From assembly GCA_029717555.1 (NCBI GenBank), contig JAMDHS010000077.1, forward strand, positions 30,082 through 94,081: a stretch of 64,000 nt of DNA. Reading direction: 5' to 3'. The translations under genes and the position numbers were made by a program. Positions 1 to 14,552 of the stretch are shown one piece after another (position 1 is the first letter of the stretch; each line of letters begins with the position of its first letter). The notes beneath the pieces were generated by a model, which saw nothing but the letters and a program-made list of their open reading frames with translations, made no database searches and had not been told where the DNA came from. This DNA is from Peribolospora baueri (Eukaryota > Basidiomycota > Peribolosporomycetes > Peribolosporales > Peribolosporaceae).

Positions 1-1560
1 AGGTCCTTGACGTGCTGGATGTTCTCTTGGAGCCGGCTCGTCTCGTTGACGCGGTCAGTTATGCGCTTGATGACGGTGAGGCCGTCCAGGAGCTCCTGAT
101 AAAAGGGGGCGTCCGGTTCGGTCTTTTTGACGATCTGCTCGAGGAGGAGGGGGTATTTGCAGATGCGCTGGACGGGCTTGATGAGGAAGGTAGGAAGCTC
201 GTAGGTGGGATCGAGGATGTTGTTGCGCATGAGGTTGGGCATCTCATTGTTGATGATCTCGAGTGCGTTGGAGTAGTTGGCACAGAAAGGCTCGTAGACG
301 GCAAAGTCATTTTCCATGGTCATGAAGACGTGTCCAAAATGCTGATCGTCCGGCGGCCTGCGTACGTTTTCCTCCACGCAAATGAGGAAGCGACGCTGGA
401 CGTCGACGAGGGTGTTGAGGTTTCCGAAGAGGGAGTGGATGGTGTCGACGGGAAGAATGTCGTTCTGTGCCAGTTCTCTGGCGTACGTCTGAAGGGGGAG
501 CGAGCGATACGATGAGCTCACGTCGTATCGCCGGCCCGGTCGTCCACGCGACGGACGCACCTGCAAGACCTCGAGATCTTGAACATACTTGCGCTCCGTC
601 TCGAGGAGCTCCCTGACGACCTTTGCGCGATCGTCGATCGGGTGATCGACGTCGTCATGGCCGGAGCCGGTGCGGGCGGACTCTACGAGGAGGCCTCGTT
701 CGTCGAGGGTGTCTACGAGTCTTCCCACGGTGTAGACGACCTGATGGACGAGAAGGGAAGGGAGGAGAAGGGAAGGAAGGAGAAAGGAAGAAAGAGGGAA
801 AAGGATGAGAAGAAGGAGAGGGATGACGACGACGGATATGCGCCGGACAGACCTTGACAAATCCGTTGGTGTCATTGAGGTATAGCTGGCTGACGGTAAA
901 GATGTCGTCAGGGTCCCAATCGAGTTCTGCCTTGAGGGCGATGATAAACTTGGCCACGGCGGCCTTGCATTCCTTTGCGTTGCGGCTCGCGGTGGCGTCG
1001 AGGTTGACGGGGAGGAGCTTGGCGGGACGGAGGGTGTTGAAGATGAAGCAGAGGGGCGAGCCGAGGCGGAAGCACTGCCAGAGCTGGGTGACGGGGTCGC
1101 TGCTCGTCTTGGGCGGCGCGGGCGAGGCGGAGGAGGGCGGTGGTGGTCTTGGGGAGTCGGGGGGGGTGTTGGGGGTGGAAGAGGGTGTGCGGGGGAGGGA
1201 GGAGGAGGAGGAGGACGAGGCGATGGGGGTGGCGGTGGCGGGGCGGTCGACGTCGACGAGGTCGAGGAACTGGTCAAAGCCGGGGACGCAGTAGAGCCTG
1301 CTCTTGAGGGCGAGACAAGTCTGATAGAGGGAGCCCATGGCGGGCTTGTTGATGATGCTGCCGTTGCCGCCCATCATCATGCTCAACGAGGAGCCCATGG
1401 CGGACGAGGTGGGGCTGGCCATGGGTGTGCCGCCAGCGGAGCCGATGCCGCCAGACGCGCCGACACCTGGCTGGGAGAAAGGGGGAGCGTTGGAGAAGGC
1501 GCCGTTGGGCGAGTCGGCGTGGGGCCGTTCGGCGCGCGACATCTTGCGAGAGGTGGTCAT
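1..1560 (-). CDS. cdc24: Cdc24-type Rho/Cdc42 guanine nucleotide exchange factor, N-terminal part (truncated by window edge)
   Basis: Model complement(join(<1..488,561..740,853..1560)); the 3' part lies beyond base 1. Both introns (489-560 and 741-852) are GT-AG. The protein starts MTTSRKMS at 1560. This ATG was preferred over an upstream in-frame ATG at 1794 because the extension is low-complexity Pro/Ser/Leu. Residues ~60-235 resemble the Cdc24 calponin-like domain (SLYQTCLALKSRLYCVPGF, DPVTQLWQCFRLGSPLCFIF). The second and third exons carry the start of the DH domain (ERKYVQDLEVLQ, TYARELAQNDILP, QRRFLICVEEN, PVQRICKYPLLLEQ). By family, such proteins load GTP onto Cdc42 at sites of polar growth. 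PH and PB1 domains are expected beyond the window. The family call is confident; the start is moderately so. Confidence 0.93.
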
Positions 1561-1717
1561 GGCGGGCGGAGAGGGGGGAAGGGGGGAGCGGGGGCGGCGA
1601 GAAGCCGCGACGACGCGGGGTGGGGTGGCCGGTGGGTTGGTAGAGTAGAGGAGGAGAGAGGAGAAAGGAGAAGGGTGGCGAGGTGGAAGGAGGAGAAGAA
1701 GAAGAAGAGGAGGAAGG

Positions 1718-1793
1718 AGATGGAGATGGAGATGGAGATGGAGCCGACGTCGAGGTGAGGTCGATGGTGAGGTCGATGGTGAGGTCGATGTCA
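1718..1793. repeat. GGAGAT hexamer array followed by a GGTCGATGGTGA direct repeat
   Basis: About four copies of ggagat (1720-1743) are followed by two to three copies of the 12-mer ggtcgatggtga (1757-1790). Confidence 0.8.
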
Positions 1794-2017
1794 AGACGAC
1801 GAGGCGAGGCGAACGGCGGCGACGACCGATGGATGGACGGGCACGAGGGCAGAGAGAGGGGGAGTAGGCGGGCGCGGGTTAATTGGCATCCACAATGGGC
1901 ATTTCGTCGGCTTCTAATTGGCATCCGCTCGGCATTTAATTCCTTTTCAGCCCGGCCATGGCCCGCGTTCACCGCTTATGTCCTTGCCGCGGATCGATCG
2001 ATAGATAGATGGGCAAC

Positions 2018-2180
2018 CACACACACACACGCACAGACAAGACCCGACCCACACACAACAGATACGCACGCTCGTAGTCGCAACGCCGCAGCAGCTGGCA
2101 GCGTGACCAGCGAGCGAAGAAGAAGACAACCACAACGACGACGACGACAACAACAACAACGACAACGACAACAACGATGC
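2018..2180. repeat. CA-dinucleotide and ACG/ACA trinucleotide microsatellites
   Basis: A short (CA)n run at about 2018-2033 and a longer run of acg/aca/caa triplets at about 2129-2176. The triplets produce poly-Val or poly-Gln/Arg artefact frames. Confidence 0.8.
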
Positions 2181-2587
2181 CGTCGGATTGTTTGTCGATC
2201 TGACGACGTCCTCGCCCCCTCGCCCTCCTCACCTGGCCTGCTCGCCGGCGCGTGTCGTACCGTGTACCGTGTCGTGCTGGTGCTGCCCTTTGCTCGCTGC
2301 CTGTCCCCCCTCGACCCAGAGTGACTAGACTCGCGACCGACTCGCCTCGCCTCGCCTCATCTCACCTCGCTCTCTTCCTCCCTTCCTCCCTTCCTCGACG
2401 ACAACACCGGCCACGTGTCCGCGCTCATCGCCGTTCGACACGTGCGCCCCGACCGCGGAGCGCACCCGTTGCCGTTGCCGTTGCCCAATGCGACCGAGCC
2501 GACCGAGCCGTCGGCCTAGGCGCGCTATTTATTACCTTGTCTGTCTGCTTGCCTGCCCGCTCATCCTCCCTCTTCTTCTCTCTACGT

Positions 2588-2650
2588 TTTCGTCTTCATC
2601 TTCGTCTTCGTCTTCGTCTTCGTCTCCTTCTCCTTCTCCTTCTCCGTCTC
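2588..2650. repeat. CGTCTT hexamer microsatellite running into TCTCCT repeats
   Basis: Several tandem copies of cgtctt (about 2589-2625), then tctcct units up to about 2645. A typical slippage-prone tract. Confidence 0.85.
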
Positions 2651-2935
2651 GCCTGGATCGCCCTGGCCCTGCGCACTGACCTCGGCCGCATGGAACCGAC
2701 CGAGGGACCGACGCTTCTGTACATACCCTCCGTCGTGCAAGGAACCAGCCAGTCATGTATGTGGCCCGACCGACCGACCGACCCGCGTCTCCTTCCTCCG
2801 CTCCATCCTGCCATGATCCTGACCGCCTTGTTCGTCTTCGAGAAAAACAAAGACAGAGTGTGTTTGTCTGTGTGCGTGTCTCCGTCCTTCTCTTCACACA
2901 CGCACACCGTCGCCGCGTCGTGTTGTGACCACCGA

Positions 2936-2995
2936 GTGTATGTATGTATGTATGTATGTACGCAGGCAGGCAGGTAGGTACATGTATGTATGCAG
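2936..2995. repeat. TATG tetranucleotide repeat with CAGG/TAGG units
   Basis: Five or more tandem tatg units from about 2938, followed by caggcaggcagg, taggtagg and a second short tatg run. Confidence 0.8.
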
Positions 2996-3823
2996 TAGGC
3001 ACGTAAATGTATGCATAGGCGCGCATGCACCAGCTCCACCCACCCACCCACCCAGTTTGCAGTACGCAAGCCCAATATAGAAAGGCGAAGAAAAAGGAAA
3101 AGAGTCCTTCGCTCCCGTCGGAGCTAAACCAAGCCACCAAGTGCTCGACATCCCTCCGTTCATCCGTCCGGCCGGCCAGCCGTGGGTGGCCGTCACGACC
3201 AGACCGTCCTCGCCGTCACGTCCATCCATCCATCATGACCACAATCATGTTCAGACAGCCCAAGTCGTATGACACGACGACAAGCCGGCTAACCCTTCTC
3301 GCTCTCCCTGACCAAACCAAACCAAAACCAAAACCAAAAGCCAAGCCAACGTCAAGCCAACGTCGCTCGCCGTGGACCATGCGCCGAAACGTGCGTGCGT
3401 GCGTCCATAGACACGTACGCACCCGCACCCGATCCACGTTCTCCCTTCGCACCCGCACCTCGCTTCGAATGCCAGCCAGCCAGTTAGGGCGGGCCATCCA
3501 TGTACAAACGCTCCTTTCCTATTCATCCTTCGTTCATTTCGTTCCTTCATTTCTTTACATCCCCTCCTTCGTCCTTCGTCCTTCTCCAATCCGTCGGATC
3601 GGAAACGGGAACGGAAACGGGAAACAAAGACGCGCGGTGACGAGGTAGACACGATCAATCGATACACCCACCCACTCTCGAGTCCGCTTTTTCGAGTACA
3701 CGAACCGCGTCGATGCGCGCGAGGGTTGAGACGACGAACGACGACGAAACGACAGCTAAACAACAACTAAACAACAACACCTAAACAACAACTACTACTA
3801 CGACTACTGTCTCTTTCCTCCGC

Positions 3824-6219
3824 TCACAGCTCGTCGTGCTTGCTCTTCTTCTCAGCCTCGCCAGTCGCCTCCTTGACCTTCTCCGTGGCCTCCCCGACAA
3901 CCTCCTCAGCGGCCTCCTTGACCGGCTCCGCCGCCGCCTTCTCCTCCTCCTTCTTCTCCTCCTTCGGCGCCAGCTCCACCTTGTTCACCATCTTGGTCTC
4001 GAGGAAGGAAACAAAGTCCTCCAAGTCGCGTCCGCCGTTATAGTCTTCCAACTTCCTGCTCCCCGCCGGCTTGAACTTGATCGTAGGGAACGAGGAGACG
4101 GAGAAGCCGGCCGACGGAGGCACGTCGTTCTCCGTCGCGTCCATCTTTGCGATCAAGATCTTGTCCTGCATCATGCCGGGACGCAAAGATCGATCGAGTT
4201 AGCGTCGAGCTGCGCGCCATCTCCCAATCACCCCACGGCCGTCTCACCTTGTGGTCCGCGTACTTCTCACCGAGCTCGTCCCAAGTGGGAGCGAGGCGCT
4301 TGCAGTGACCGCACCCTGATCGACACGACAATGAATAAGAGCGAGGATGAGCGACACAACACCACACCGCAAGAGTCGAAGCGCAGCGCAAACACCCACA
4401 AGGCGCATAAAACTCGACCAGCGCGTCCTTCTTGTCATCGAACACCACCTCCTCAAAGTTGTCCGCCACCAGCACGTACACCGGCCCGTCCTGCTTCTCC
4501 GGCACCTCCTGGCTCTTCACATCCGGCTGAAGCTCCTTCGCGTTGTACTTGTTCACGTACGCCGTCACCACCTCGACCACGTTCGACGGCGTAATCTCAG
4601 CGCCCTTCAGCGGGTACTTGGCGTTGGCCTCGATTTCCTGGATCGCAAACGCCGGCCACTCGGTGCCCTTGATGTTGAGCGCCTGAGCGTGCTGGGCAAA
4701 CTTCTTCGCGTCAATCCACACAAAGTTCATCTTGCCCTTCTGCTCCGCCGCCACCTTCCTCAGCGACTCGATCAGAGCCTCCTTGTCCGCGCTCTCAGGA
4801 TCGATGAACAAGTACGCCAGCGGCACCTTGGCCTGTGCGTACTTGGCAAAGTTGTGAGCCCCGACCTCGTCCACGAGCGGCAGCGACTCGGCCTTAATGA
4901 AAGCCTCGATGTTCTCGGCGGTGATCGAATCCTTCAGAGGCACCTTGCCCTCGTCGAACGATTTGAAGACCACGATGGCCGGCGCGGTCACCTCGGCCTT
5001 CTTGAGCACCTCCGCGTCGGTCGCCTGGCCAAACAGGTACTCGTCCCGGAGCTTGTCGGCCACCTCGCTCAACACCTTCTGGTGCGCCTTGTCGCTCTCC
5101 TCGAAGAAGCCCACGACGACGACGGGGTCGTCCTTCTGGAAGGTCTCAAAGTTGTCCAAGGTGACTTCCGACACGGCGGGGAGAGCTTGCCTGGGAGACG
5201 GGGGGCCAGAAAAGGAAACGCCACTGAGGACCAGGGCTGAAGAAAAGGCGGAGGCGACTCGACCGCGACCCACTCACTTCTTCATGTAGTGCACAATTCC
5301 GTCCGTCTTCCTCGGGCCCTGGTAGTCGGTGGACTGACCTTTCCGGAACACCTTGAGGGTGCTGTGCCGAAGCAACATGGGATGTGTTATGAGATGCCCT
5401 GCACACATGCAATTCCCGGTGCGATGATCACAAGGGCAAACTCACGGGTAGCCGGCGACGCCCTGCTCAGTGCAGAGGTCGGTCTCCTCGGTGCAGTCGA
5501 CCTTGGCGACCTTGATGCTGTCGTTCTTGAGAATGGTGGCCGCCTCTTCGTACTGAACTCCCGGCGGAGACGCAGGTATAAATGACGAGCGATCAGCGTA
5601 CTTGTCCCTCGCTGGAGCCCAAGCTGCGTCGACGCCGGGAAGCGCACTCACATGGGGGGCGAGAGCCTTGCAATGACCGCTAGACATCGGAAAGAAGAAG
5701 GAAATGGGAAAGATGAAGGGAAAGATTAGCCAAAGGAGCGGGACAGCCCATGGTCTCGAGTGCGGGATAACGGACTTGAGGCACGCACCACCTGCGCGCA
5801 GAGGCACGGGAAAAGCGAAGCGCGAAAGTTTGGGCGTAAGCATGCAATCCTCCTCATCCAACACGACCACGTCTTCGCTATGGAAAAAGAGCAGAGACTC
5901 ACCAAGGGGCGAAGAACTCGACGAGCATGAGAGCCTGAACGAAAGACAGATGGGCATGAAGGGTCGAGGTGAGCGACTGGAACGGTACCGCTGACAGACG
6001 GAGCAGGCCTACGCCGCTTGCTGAAGCGAACATAACGGGCGATGACGAGAGAGAAAGCGTTCGGGCACGCACCTCAGGCTCGACCTGGGCCTTGAAAGTG
6101 TCCTTGGTGAGGGTGATCACATCCGACTCCTTGTCGACGGCGGCGACGCCTTGGAAGAGAACGGAGGAGCCCAGGAGGGCGAGGGAGGCGGCGAGCGCCT
6201 GGCGAGGCTGGAAGCGCAT
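3824..6219 (-). CDS. pdi1: Protein disulfide isomerase (ER), HDEL-terminated
   Basis: Model complement(join(3824..4165,4248..4315,4400..5190,5278..5361,5446..5552,5652..5679,5789..5791,5903..5934,6073..6219)), 1602 nt, 533 aa. An N-terminal signal peptide (MRFQPRQALAASLALLGSS...) is followed by thioredoxin domain a (VEFFAPWCGHCKALAPH), two b-type domains, domain a' (VEFYAPWCGHCKRLAPTW), an acidic Glu/Lys/Ala tail and a C-terminal HDEL, so the product is retained in the ER lumen. Both active sites are CGHC, typical of an oxidoreductase that forms and shuffles disulfides in secretory proteins. In both a-type domains the active-site tryptophan codon is interrupted by an intron. In domain a, recovering W-C requires the 3-nt exon at 5789-5791. 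The length is normal for the family. Confidence 0.96.
5789..5791 (-). other. pdi1: 3-nt micro-exon (GTG) completing the WCGHC active-site motif of PDI
   Basis: The upstream exon ends CCT-TG at 5903 and the downstream exon begins C-GGT-CAT-TGC at 5679. Joined directly they would read A-P-C-G-H-C, without the near-invariant Trp. Between them the minus strand reads ...cgcgcag|GTG|gtgcgtgc..., a strong acceptor and donor flanking three bases. Inclusion gives CCT-TGG-TGC-GGT (P-W-C-G). The flanking introns would be 111 and 109 nt, each with a plausible branch motif (CTTAC-like and CTAAT) about 45 nt before the acceptor. Confidence 0.75.
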
Positions 6220-6916
6220 CGCGGAGGAGCAGAGGTGGGAAGCGGACGAGCGGTATGAGACGGTGGGAGGGCGTACCAGCGCAGGGTGAGGCTCCGCTGC
6301 GTCGGAGTGGTGGTGATGGCGGCGGTGGTGGTGGTGGTAGTACAAACGATGGACGAGATCTGCCAGCGCACACCTTTTACGAGCAGAGCCGGCGACGTCA
6401 AGAATGTGCAAGGGGCAGGCCAGCAGCGCTCCACTCCCGGTGGCCCGTCCGCCGGTTGCCAGCTGTCCAACGCCCGGACGTATCGGCGCTTGGCGGCTTT
6501 TCTGCGGCGCCAGGGGTGGCCCAACCACGGAGTGGGCGCGAGAACGAGCGAGCGACCTTCCTTAGGGCCGGCAGGAGGCATTCCCAGGTCTCACTCCGGC
6601 ATTCATATTCGATATTAAATTGCTTGTTTCACTACCCCCCGGAATGCTTTGCATCCACTCAACCCACATACAGCCACCGTACACCTCACGCCTAGCGCCC
6701 TCACGCTCACTCCCTCGATTCGACCAAGGTGCAGAAAAGAAAACGCGGGGTAGATTACACGGCGTTCCAGGGATGAATGGGAAAAGGAAGGAACGGAGGG
6801 GAGGGAAGAATGCACCTGGGATTATCGATGAACGACAGTGGGCGGTGGGTGGGACGGAAGTGCGAGATCGGTCTAGGGGAGCATCCGCGGACAGTCGACG
6901 CTTACGAGCTCGGTGC
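6220..6916. promoter_or_regulatory. Intergenic region with PDI promoter and LPD 3' flank
   Basis: About 700 bp between two minus-strand genes. The part just above 6219 should hold the PDI promoter. I saw no convincing ORF, TATA box or unfolded-protein-response element. Confidence 0.5.
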
Positions 6917-9333
<2,417 letters not shown>

Positions 9334-10185
9334 GGTGGCGACAGTGAGGAGCACAGAGGCACGCTACGCTGAGCGAACGGAGAGGGAAGCGGGAAAGGAG
9401 AAAAGGTGTGTTGGGGTGGAACGACGGAAAGCTTGCCCTTCTTCGAATCCCGACCGAAGCGCCGACGCACCCGCTTGTCGCCGAGTTACCACGTGCTCTG
9501 TCGGCCGCAGCAGTCGCGAACCCACCCCCATTGCCTTCCGATCATACATCGGAGTGCTCCTTCCGTCACCATCAACAGGCGCCGACCGCGCCCAGTAACG
9601 TGGACCCTACGCGCCACGATGACAACAAAGCTTGCGATTGCATTTCGTGGGGCTCTCTTCTGGTTTCAGGGTAAACAACGCTCCTCCAGCACGTTCTCCA
9701 TGCTACCCTGTTCAACCAAGTGTCGTTAGAGATCCAGGTTGTTCCTGGGAAATGGAACTTGCTGGTGTCTCATGAATCATTCCGACCTCTCCTCTTCCAA
9801 CCCCGCCTCAAGTCCTCCACAGCGCGTTCCGTCCTCAAAAAAAAGACAAAATTATGTACCGATCGTCTTAGACCGCGCCGCAGGACGGTCTGGCCGACGG
9901 CCGGTCGAGCGCATAGGAAATACAGGCGTCCCGTTGCATCGTCTATCGAAGAGGATGACTCGTATGGAGATACTGTTGAAGACGACGTTCGCCTACGCCT
10001 ACTACGAACGCATAAGAACAAGGAGCGTGGAAGACAGGCCCAATCCATGGATTCCACAAAGCCAACGACATCGAGGGGATTTGAAAGTCCGTAAGAAAGA
10101 GGATAGCGAAAAACGAAAGCCCCAGAGTAGCGGAACCCGATCGGCGAACAGAGGTCGGCGACATGGCCCTTCGACAGGGTGCCCC
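9334..10185. other. Intergenic, no supported gene
   Basis: Lies between the LPD start and the end of the MFS gene. A 188-codon plus-strand frame (9739-10302) overlaps the MFS 3' exon and has Arg/Ser-rich, motif-free composition. I treat it as chance. The part above 9333 should contain the lpd1 promoter. Confidence 0.6.
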
Positions 10186-12969
10186 TCACATGACATATCG
10201 GAAGTAAAGGACGTTCTGCCTATCGGTTTGGTCCTTAAATTGGTATGTCTCGCTTGCAGCTGCGACGTCGCGCAGCTCAGGGTGGCCTTCCGTCCCAGCT
10301 AGGAGTAGGCGGTCGCGGCGTTTATTCTCCCATGTGTAGTAGATGCGGAGCGAAAGGAGGAGGACGGTGTTGACACAGAGGCAGACCACTGGAGAGTTCA
10401 TAAGAGCCGAAGAAACTCAGCCGGTGCGGTTCATTTACGGGCGATGGCAACGACAGCGGCCTTGCCAAAGCCTTAACGGCAACCTGAGCTTCACTCACAC
10501 GTCATGCCGAGGGCCAGATTGTATTTGCCATTCTTGCCGATTCTGATAAAGAACAGAGGTCCGAAAATCTGGCCAAAGGCGACTGGAGATAGCATGACAA
10601 AGTGTGCGGTGATAGCCGAGGAGGTTAAGTGAGTCGTGCTAAGGGCACCGGCCAATTCAATGCCTTGTACTCACAGGCGCCGAAGACGATGGCGGCAGAT
10701 GTAGTCTTCTTGCTGAACCCAACTGAAGCCGAGTTGCGAAAAGGGGGAAGATCATGGCCGTCAACGCCTTTGCTTGAGAAGGGCATCATGTGCGGGAGCA
10801 TGCTCGCCCACCTGTATTCGCACTGAGGACACTGAACATGATAGAGAAGATGCTTGTGCCAAACCAGAGTAAAGCTTGCCTGCAATCATCGGCGGGGGGT
10901 CATCAGGGTCTCGGTCGTCAACGCAAAGAGGACGCAAGAGCTAAAGGATTGACGAGTATGAAGAGAAGATGAACCACTCACCCGATGATGGACGGAACTT
11001 TGTCCTTGAGAGGTAGCTTGACGAGCATGGCCGCACCGACAATGGAAGGAAATTGAGCGAAGAAGCAGACCCAAAGGCGGGCGGCAGGGAGCGTCGAGGC
11101 TAGAATGCCGCCCGGAACGAGCATGAGCAGCTGGAGGAGGGAAGCGGGCAAAGCCGTAAGGAGAGTGGTGTCAAGGGGGGATAGCCCGAAGCTCTGGTGG
11201 TGATGGGTACGACGTCGAACGAGAAGAATGGAGAGAACGTAAACGTCAGGACCGGACGTGGCAAGGGAAACGAGAGCAGAAAAAGGGCCTCACCCTGACA
11301 ATGATAGAGCCAAAGTTTGTTATGCCGGACGAGATGAAGCAATTGAACATTATGATGCAGGCAATCATAATGACCTGAGGGTCCTTGAGAGTCTCCCAGA
11401 ATTGGGGCCACTTCCAACGGCTGAAGACAGCAAAAGGGACGAGGTAAGTCGAATGCACAAATGACGAGGAAGCATAGCTCTGGGTGGGCAGCGAGTCAAC
11501 TCACGTAGACTTGAATCCAGTCATGTTGGACCGGATGCGTTCCAATGCGATGACCTTCTCGTCTTGATTCAGCCATCTTGCGTTGGAGGGCGAGTCGGGA
11601 ACCAAGAGATAGAATAGGAGGGCAACGGGAATGGTGGCCCCACCGAACAGCTGAAAACGTGGGTAAGTCGAAATCGTGAGCGGGCAGAAGAGAGAGGCGT
11701 TCGAAGGAGGGAGGCCGAATGAACTTACGAGGTAGAAGATCTTCCACTTGGCCAACTCCGGGTGACTGATGCGCCCAATTCCATAACCGACGAGGCCACT
11801 AGAGAAAATCAGGCGTGAGAGAACCGAAAGCCAAGCCAAAGAACACCAAGGCGGGCGTCAGCCTCGACCTCGACTCCGCCCACACATTCATTTGGCGATA
11901 TTTGCAAGCACTGAACGGCTACGCGGACCGTGTTTGTCCTGGAGACTCCGTTCTCACCCAATGATGTTGGCATACGCGGCACCCAAGAACCAAATCATCT
12001 GACGGAGTGGCTGCTCTTGCCTCGTGTACCACATGCCCGTCATGATCATTACGGTGGGGCAGCTGAAGGCCTCGGCAAAGCCCAGGAAGAAACGGGCGAA
12101 GAGTAGGCCGGCGGGATTGCGGACGGCTGCTATACACATGCTGTCGACAACGGAGAAGAAACATATCGACGGTGAAACGGGCGGCATAATGCGGAGACCT
12201 GAAGAGGGCAAGTGTCACGTACAGGATTCCGCTCCAAATGACGATGGTAGCGCTGGTGAGCTTGGCAATGGGTAGCCTCTGCGCCAGCTTACCGAGGGTT
12301 GCCTGGGCCAATAGAAAACCGACTTCGTAAAGGACCACCAACGTGAGGTCAGTTGACGTCGACACGTCAGAGCGTGTAAGGTCACAAATAACTCATCCCC
12401 TCACCATAGAAGATGCTTCCACCCCACAGGTACTGAGTGTTGTTGAGGTGTAGGTCCGGCTTGAGTCCCCAAACAGAGGAATAGCCGTAGCACACCTTAT
12501 CAAGGAACTGCAAGGTGTAAAGAAGGGTGAACATGGCTGTGAAAGAGGGGAGACGCAACGAGAATGCCAAAAAAGGTGGGGGGGGGGGAGACGCACCCAA
12601 TTTGAGCAAGCGGAGAGCACCCTGAAGCAAAGATAAAGATGGCACAGAGCAATTACGACGCACGCATGAGAATCATGTCAAGCTTGCGCCTGACACGGGC
12701 GTTGTCCGCCTCGGAGGTTGCCACCTGCTTGCGTTGAAGAACCTCCTCCGCGATGTCGTCCCATTTGTCATTGAAACTGGCGCCCAGGTCAAAGTGGTCG
12801 AGCTCCGGCGACGGCTGATGGGCATCGACGACGCGAAAAGGTCGACTTCCTTGCCCGACTCGACGTGCTGCTCATCGCTCCCCCCATATTGCTCCGCATC
12901 CATCGAAGCCCTGACCTGCAAGGCTCGAGGGCCGTCGGCGCGAGCGGAAGGGTACTCTGGCTGGTCCAT
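10186..12969 (-). CDS. MFS transporter, allantoate permease / anion:cation symporter type
   Basis: Thirteen-exon model: complement(join(10186..10388,10499..10582,10675..10722,10812..10879,10982..11130,11294..11420,11505..11650,11729..11798,11958..12140,12199..12322,12405..12536,12664..12814,12916..12969)), 1539 nt, 512 aa. Family signatures are RRKLDMILMPMFTLLYTLQF with FLDKVCYGYSS (TM1), ARFFLGFAEAFSCPTVMIMTG (TM4), LLFYLLVPDSPSNARWL and IALERIRSN in the central loop, and NTVGFSKKTTSAAIVFGA in the C-half. DAL5-like members import allantoate, ureidosuccinate, vitamins or related organic anions at the plasma membrane; the substrate here is unknown. The first intron (12815-12915) is the weakest part because it lacks a good branch motif, so the first ~18 residues are uncertain. 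Confidence 0.87.
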
Positions 12970-14552
12970 GCTAGCGGGGAACTGCTCGATGGAACGTGGG
13001 TGGAGAGAACTGCGAGAAAGAGAACGGCAGATGAGACTGTGTCACGCCCGTCCCCCCATCTTTGGTACCCTCCGGCGCCGTCCCTTTCTTTTCTTCTCTG
13101 ACCAAGGCCGTGCACGACGAGCAAGCGAGGTGAGTCGCTCTCACGAGCAGACGCGCTCCGCCCGGACGTCCGTGTGTGCTCTCTCTCGGGAACTGGTGCC
13201 ATGGTGTCAGAATGAGGACCAGAAGTTACGCTGACTGAACGGGCACCATGCGCTGTCCCGCGCTAAGCAAGACCAGCCAAGCGACCACCCTTGGTGCGTC
13301 GATGGCGGGCTGGAAGACACCTGACAGCCTCCTCGCCAGCGGCTGAACGAGGCGGCCCATTGGCGACGGAAATGGACGGTTGCTGTAGGCACAGCGCTGC
13401 AGACAGATATGGATCAGTAGCTCATCTCCACCGTCGTCGACACAGGGCCGCACAGAGACCGACTGCATGGTCATGGACATTCGTTGAGCGTGCACTTGCA
13501 GTAATACGCTCGTCCTCGTCCTCGTCCTCCGCAACGACGACGGAGATCGGGCAGAGATAGGCGCGGGTGGCTTACGTCAGCACGCAGCGTCTTAATTTCT
13601 CGCCTTGTTTCGCCCGGCCTCGGAGTTTTCGGCGGCGGCGCCTCCGCATGGCACCCTTGCACAAAGCGGCGCGTCGATGCCGATTGCCCGCGTCGCACAG
13701 TCGCACAAGAAAGTCGCACCCAAGCCGATGTCGGACAGACGTCTTCTCGACCACGACCACGAAGAGCGTCTCGTACTATGAGGACCGGAGCGCACGCTCC
13801 CATCCGCCCAGTCGGACTGGTGCACCCCCTCATTCCGACGAGTCCGCGCCGCGCACGCCGGATGTATACTCGGGCAAGACCGCCCGACGGCCAGACCCTG
13901 GTCGGACGGTCGGAGAAAAAGAAATGGCCCCCATTCTGTCTGAGCTCCGCCCGACTTGCATTCCCCATGTCCACCATCTCATCGACCTGCGTATGTGTGT
14001 GCGATGAGTGAAGACGAGTCCGTGCTAGCTGGGACATCCTGCTGTACCTGTTCCTCGCTGATTGGACTATCTGATCGGCCCGCGTGGTCACGTTCACATT
14101 CCCATATCGACCGTCGCCGCCAGATTCTCATCGTTCCCAGATCCATGCTTCCCTCCCTCACCCCATCTGTACGCCTGTCGTTTTCGAGTTTTCCACGTCA
14201 CTGCCCACTTGCCCAAAGGGGGGCATGGAGTCGCAGATAACATAACGAAGACCGGTACAGACCCCTTAAGGCCCTCAGCAGCGGACAAAACAATTTGAAC
14301 CGAAGAACGATTTGCCGTTTTCTTTCGCATAGGTGCCTGGAATGACGCGCGACGTGTGCAGACCGACCTCCTCCGTCGCTCTTTTTGCGGACCGGCTTCG
14401 TGTCGCTCTTCGGGGGAAATGGTCGAGTACTTAAGTCTCGCCGCCGTTTCGCACTCGACATTGCATAGGCTGCCACTGCACTCGCTAGTGTGCGCTTCTA
14501 CTCTTGTCGTAGACGCCGTCTCCAGCCCCAAGGAGCACAAAGCACATCAGCC
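12970..14552. other. 1.6-kb intergenic region between divergent genes, no supported gene
   Basis: Lies between the MFS start (minus strand) and the unknown plus-strand gene at 14553. Frames such as 13471-14097 (minus) and 13567-14007 (plus) are Arg/Pro/Ser-rich mirror images without motifs. The region probably holds both promoters. Confidence 0.55.

Larger units (their letters stand above)
1561..3823. other. 2.3-kb intergenic region, low complexity, no supported gene
   Basis: This lies between the start of cdc24 and the 3' end of the PDI gene, both on the minus strand, so it should contain the cdc24 promoter and long 5' leader. It is built of CT-rich tracts and simple repeats. Open frames on both strands translate into low-complexity runs (poly-Val, Arg/Ser, His/Leu), with no domain and no plausible splice structure. 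I see no gene in it. Confidence 0.7.

Noticed and set aside
1683-3648. Several 200-codon frames in the cdc24 upstream region
   Set aside because: They translate simple repeats (poly-Val, Arg-rich, His-Thr) and have no coding structure.
4347-5240. 297-codon open frame on the plus strand
   Set aside because: Antisense shadow of the large PDI exon; Arg/Leu/His-rich, no domain, no splice logic.
9739-10302. 187-codon plus-strand frame
   Set aside because: Overlaps the real 3' exon of the MFS gene on the other strand; Arg/Ser-rich and motif-free.
12590-12640. Possible extra small exon (GALRLLKL frame) in the MFS gene
   Set aside because: Skipping it gives the canonical RRKLDMILMPMFTLLYTLQF with exact frame; including it breaks the first transmembrane segment.
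13471-14097. 208-codon minus-strand frame and its plus-strand mirror (13567-14007)
   Set aside because: Both strands open in a GC-rich stretch, no conserved motif, no donor/acceptor pattern; treated as promoter DNA.
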